The translations under genes were made by a program, and so were the position numbers. A stretch of DNA of 8,416 bases from CALXCT01 sp964422185 (GTDB lineage: Bacteria; Bacillota; Clostridia; Oscillospirales; Oscillospiraceae): the NCBI GenBank assembly GCA_964422185.1, contig CAYRAG010000062.1:1-8416 (forward strand). Direction: 5' to 3'. Shown here one piece after another: positions 6,011-8,416 of the stretch. Numbering within the stretch: the first letter of the stretch is position 1; each line of letters begins with the position of its first letter. The notes under the pieces were generated by a model, which saw only the letters and a program-made list of their open reading frames with translations, was not told where the DNA came from and did not search any database.

Positions 6011-7144
6011 CTACGGCAGCAGATCCGTGCGCAGCAGGCTGTCCACCTGCTCGTCGGTCAGGTCGCACTGTTTGAAGTTGCGGTAGTAGTTTTTCGTCTC
6101 CTCATGGATGTCATAGCTGACCAGATCCGGATAGAGGACGGAGGCCGCCCACAGGGCCTGCAGGGGCGTGTCGCCGCACAGGCGGCCCCACCAGAAGCAG
6201 CCCTTGGGGATGCAGTAGATGGCGTTGTTCTTCACCGCCGTGACGCCCGCCCAGGCCGGATCCGCCTTCATCCTGTCCCGCAGCTCCGCGGCGTTGTCCC
6301 CGTCGATCATGACCACATCCGGGTTGGTGGCCAGAATCTGCTCGGCGGCCACATCCCGCAGACCCATGCCCCTGCCCAGCTCCGCGGTGGCCAGTTTGCC
6401 GCCGGCCAGGGTGATCCACTCGTCCATGATGCTGCCGGCGCCGCAGGTGCCGTACAGGTTGGATCCGTCCGAGGACATCAGGTAGTAGACTTTCGGCTTC
6501 TCCTCGTCTTTGACCTCTTTCAGATCCTCCGAGAGGGTCTCTGAGACCCAGTCCACATACTCGCCCAGCTCCTCCGCCCGGGCCTCGTATTCGCCGCCGA
6601 GAATCTGGCCCAGCAGCAGCGTGGACTTCTTAAAGTCCGCGTAGGTGGAGTACATGAGATTCACCGCGTTCAATCCGGCGTGGCGCAGCTCCTCCGCCTT
6701 GTCGTTGTTGCTGCAGATAATCAGATCCGGGTGCAGCTTCATCAGCTCCTCCGTGGTGGCCTGGGAGTAGTCCTCCAGGGTGGCAATCTCCGGGTAGACC
6801 AGCCGGGAGACCTCGGACACCGCGGCGGAGTGGGCGGACACCAGCAGATCCGCCGCGCCCAGGTTGAACAGGTTGTCCGTGGCGGCAGACCAGGTGTCCA
6901 CGATGGTGCGGATCTCCGTGGGCAGGGTCACCTCCGTGCCGCCCATGTCCACGATGGTCTGCGTCTCCGGCTGCGCCGGGGCGGACTCGGAGGGGGACGC
7001 GCTCTCAGACGGCGCCGCGGAGGCCGGCTCCGAGGCGGACTCGGAGGGCGGGGGAGACGCGGTATCCCCGCCGCCGGAACACGCGCACAGCATGCCCAGC
7101 CCCAGGGTCAAAACGAGGAACAGGGAGATCAGACTCTTTTTCAT
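6011..7144 (-). CDS. BtuF/FhuD-type ABC-transporter substrate-binding lipoprotein (377 aa)
   Basis: Probable cluster A-II (class III) substrate-binding protein of the metal-chelate family (PF01497-like) that captures a siderophore, haem or corrinoid; ligand not readable. The ATG at 7144 follows GGAAGGAACC. Residues 1-22 form a lipoprotein signal with lipobox LCAC (Cys22 lipidated), then a Ser/Pro/Glu/Ala linker (about 23-62) that lifts the domain off the membrane. The binding domain runs from VDMGGTEVTLP (about 65) through NLGAADLLVSAHS (94-106), the first lobe ending near HPDLIICSNND (138-148), a long connecting helix region and a second lobe with NPDVVMIDGDN (274-284) and CGDTPLQALWAASVLYPDL (323-341). 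Length is normal for the family. The start overlaps the stop of the preceding DUF1847 gene, implying coupled translation. No permease or ATPase gene lies in the window. Confidence 0.9.
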   Translation of the reverse strand: MKKSLISLFLVLTLGLGMLCACSGGGDTASPPPSESASEPASAAPSESASPSESAPAQPETQTIVDMGGTEVTLPTEIRTIVDTWSAATDNLFNLGAADLLVSAHSAAVSEVSRLVYPEIATLEDYSQATTEELMKLHPDLIICSNNDKAEELRHAGLNAVNLMYSTYADFKKSTLLLGQILGGEYEARAEELGEYVDWVSETLSEDLKEVKDEEKPKVYYLMSSDGSNLYGTCGAGSIMDEWITLAGGKLATAELGRGMGLRDVAAEQILATNPDVVMIDGDNAAELRDRMKADPAWAGVTAVKNNAIYCIPKGCFWWGRLCGDTPLQALWAASVLYPDLVSYDIHEETKNYYRNFKQCDLTDEQVDSLLRTDLLP

Positions 7145-7824
7145 ACAGGTTCCTTCCTTTCCAAATTTCCAGCGGAGGAAGTCTCTCCGCCTGATTCCGC
7201 GTCGCGCCAGTGCAGCGCCCTGTCCACAGACGGCCGGCACTGATCCGGGAAGAGCCGGTCCTTGAGCACCACCACCGTGCAGGGCGCCCTGGAGTACTGG
7301 AAGAACAGGCTGTCATGGCCGACGCACAGGCCCGCCACCACATTGAACTGCGTGCCCTGTTCGTTGAGGAGCATGGCCTGCCCGATGGGGTTGCAGACGG
7401 CCCGGGGCGGTCTTGCGTCCCCGCGTCCTTCCGGCGGCGCCGGAGGGGGCGTGCCTGTCAGCTCCTCCGGGGAAAAGCCCCCCAGCTTGCACCCGACCGA
7501 GCAGACCTCAAAGCCCTCCCGCTCAAATACCTCGCTGACCGCCCTGCCGAACCGGAGCATGCCGCTGCAGTAGGCCACGCCGATTTTGCGGTAGCCCCGC
7601 AGCCGGCAGAACTCCACCGCCTCGATGATCCGCGGGTACCGCCCGAAAGACCGGCGCATGCTCTCCAGGGAGTCGGCGTAGAACGCACGGATCTCCTCCG
7701 GATCGTACTGCGCCGCCATCTCCTCGATACACCCCTCCGCCAGCATGGGGCAGCCCTCCGGCAGATCGTCCCGGATGCGCTTCTGGCAGTACTGCTCCTC
7801 GCACTGCGCACACTGTTTCTCCAT
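7141..7824 (-). CDS. DUF1847-family Cys-rich, putative metal-binding protein (227 aa)
   Basis: Family assignment rests on CNPIGQAMLLNEQGTQFNVVAGLCVGHDSLFFQYSRAP, here at about 144-181, and on the Cys pattern C5, C8, C13, C25, C32 at the N-terminus; thirteen Cys in all. The family is uncharacterised but considered metal-binding; cytoplasmic, as there is no signal peptide. The ATG at 7824 is preceded by GAGGAG. A Pro/Arg-rich stretch (about 124-141) looks like a variable loop, and the C-terminus after LKDR is Arg/Gln-rich and lacks the HNP that I recall in relatives. The final codons contain the Shine-Dalgarno of the next gene, and TGA (7141-7143) overlaps its ATG as ATGA. The pairing with a metal-chelate binding protein suggests a role in metal or cofactor handling; this is inference. 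Confidence 0.82.
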   Translation of the reverse strand: MEKQCAQCEEQYCQKRIRDDLPEGCPMLAEGCIEEMAAQYDPEEIRAFYADSLESMRRSFGRYPRIIEAVEFCRLRGYRKIGVAYCSGMLRFGRAVSEVFEREGFEVCSVGCKLGGFSPEELTGTPPPAPPEGRGDARPPRAVCNPIGQAMLLNEQGTQFNVVAGLCVGHDSLFFQYSRAPCTVVVLKDRLFPDQCRPSVDRALHWRDAESGGETSSAGNLERKEPV

Positions 7825-7885
7825 CGATCTCTCTCCTCTCTTCCTGGAATAAACCCGGTTCTCCCGGGAATTTCATGGGAATCCG

Positions 7886-7918
7886 CCGCGCCGGCAGACG
7901 GCATGCCGCCCGGCGCGG
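7886..7918 (-). promoter_or_regulatory. GC-rich hairpin between attenuator and DUF1847 start
   Basis: CCGCGCCGG (7886-7894) pairs perfectly with CCGGCGCGG (7910-7918); its loop contains a further CGGCATGCCG palindrome. It lies directly after the T run of the attenuator and about 60 nt before the start codon. It would form only in read-through transcripts and does not cover the ribosome site. Confidence 0.5.
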
Positions 7919-7920
7919 GG

Positions 7921-7971
7921 AAAAAAGCAGAGTCCCCCCTGAGATCCTGCGCAGACACTCAGGAGGGACTC
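7921..7971 (-). terminator. Intrinsic terminator/attenuator upstream of the DUF1847 gene
   Basis: A 14-bp stem (7930-7943 with 7958-7971, one G-U) with a 14-nt loop is followed on the minus strand by TGC and six T (complement of 7921-7926). It stands between the promoter at 8102-8130 and the first gene, so transcription must pass it. Confidence 0.9.
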
Positions 7972-8095
7972 GTCCATCTCTCTTAAGGCGCGGATGGCAC
8001 CCATCCGCCGGATATGAAACTGTCTGTCAACGGATTCGCGGACGGGATTCGTCCATCCCGCCGCGGGAAAAGACCCGCAACCCGCCTTTCCTTTC
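7921..8095 (-). ncRNA. Leader RNA of the DUF1847 operon, candidate attenuator or small RNA
   Basis: About 175 nt from the predicted start (near 8095) to the terminator T run. It contains a stem between 8063-8073 and 8089-8099, a hairpin at 8037-8065 (5+6 bp, one bulge, loop GGACGA), a hairpin GCGGATGG/CCATCCGC (7990-8008) and the terminator. The first two share bases 8063-8065 and so compete. The 14-nt element at 8044-8057 recurs at 7965-7978 (13 of 14 identical), inside the terminator arm. I checked for the B12 box, T-box, TPP, SAM, FMN and fluoride signatures by eye and found none. It could instead be a free-standing small RNA. Confidence 0.55.
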
Positions 8096-8101
8096 CCGCA
8101 G

Positions 8102-8130
8102 AGTCTATCACCGGGGGCGGGGGATGTCAA
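8102..8130 (-). promoter_or_regulatory. Near-consensus promoter of the DUF1847 operon leader
   Basis: Perfect TTGACA (8125-8130) and TAGACT (8102-8107) on the minus strand with a 17-bp spacer. Predicted start is near 8095. This is the strongest promoter in the window. Confidence 0.82.
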
Positions 8131-8249
8131 GACGCACGGCGGAAAGCGTGCGCAGGCGGATCCCGCCGGAAAAGTGGGAGAATCCGCCTCCGGGCGCAGC
8201 TTATCTGCCCCCGGGCGGGGGAGAAATTCCCCGAATTTTCCCCCGGCAC

Positions 8250-8278
8250 TGGAGTCCCCGGGGCGGATGTGGTAGAAT
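8250..8278 (+). promoter_or_regulatory. Divergent plus-strand promoter with extended -10
   Basis: TAGAAT (8273-8278) is preceded by TGG, an extended -10. The -35 candidate TGGAGT (8250-8255) at 17 bp is poor. It points to a gene beyond the right edge. Confidence 0.5.
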
Positions 8279-8416
8279 AGCGGGGACAGACAGGAAAACC
8301 GCGCCGCCGCGGGGGAGAGGCCGCCCCGCCGGGAATGTCCGCGAAGCGGAACTTTCCGGGAGACGGATCCCGGAACCGCCGGGTGCCTGCAAGGCAGACT
8401 CCGGCGCGCTCCCTCC
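8279..8416 (+). other. Hairpin-rich leader of an off-window gene
   Basis: No supported start codon or gene. Three consecutive hairpins are visible: TCCGC/GCGGA (8338-8350), TTCCGGGA/TCCCGGAA with a hexaloop (8354-8375) and TGCCT/AGGCA (8384-8396). Downstream of a predicted promoter this looks like a structured 5' leader, but it is cut by the window edge and its class is not recognisable. Confidence 0.4.

Noticed and set aside
8037..8065. ANTAR-type tandem hexaloop antiterminator
   Set aside because: One hairpin does have a 6-nt loop, but the loop is GGACGA and lacks A at position 1 and G at position 4. The second repeat copy does not form an equivalent hairpin.
7921..8100. Cobalamin riboswitch upstream of a BtuF-like gene
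   Set aside because: An attractive idea given the downstream gene, but the conserved B12 box (GCCAGGA-type) and the usual core are not visible on the minus strand.

Overview
The window looks like chromosomal DNA from a GC-rich, Gram-positive gut-type Clostridia (Oscillospiraceae-like). The support is the high GC content, strong Shine-Dalgarno sites, a secreted glycosidase ending in three SLH (S-layer homology) repeats, a lipoprotein solute-binding protein, and a DUF1847-type Cys-rich protein. This taxonomic reading is inference; there is no rRNA or marker gene here.

Left part (about 1-1500): a decayed IS200/IS605-family element carrying only a tnpB remnant. It has a recognisable left-end hairpin, a good promoter, a tnpB with a nonsense codon, a central deletion and a frameshift, and a right end with the classic hairpin followed by TCAA. 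The left and right hairpin-to-cleavage spacings (19 and 10 nt) agree with the IS608 paradigm, and the 3' part looks like an omegaRNA (reRNA) scaffold. Next comes a short acidic 76-aa gene of unknown function with a textbook terminator (1639-1904).

Middle (2071-5628): one long minus-strand gene for a secreted, cell-surface GH3 glycosidase (1070 aa). It has its own promoter, a roughly 230-nt structured leader and an unusual 30-bp pure A/T island just after the predicted transcription start.

Right part (5775-8130, minus strand): a two-gene operon in which a Cys-rich DUF1847 protein is translationally coupled (ATGA overlap) to a BtuF/FhuD-type lipoprotein solute-binding protein. No permease or ATPase is adjacent. 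The operon starts from a near-consensus promoter and is preceded by a roughly 175-nt leader ending in a strong intrinsic terminator, which suggests transcription attenuation. I could not match the leader to a riboswitch class I know. A divergent plus-strand promoter near 8273 with a hairpin-rich leader probably serves a gene beyond the right edge.

The best candidate for something undescribed is the DUF1847/solute-binding-protein leader, in which a 14-nt motif is repeated and its second copy overlaps the terminator arm. The second is the tnpB relic whose RNA and DNA ends look better preserved than its protein.
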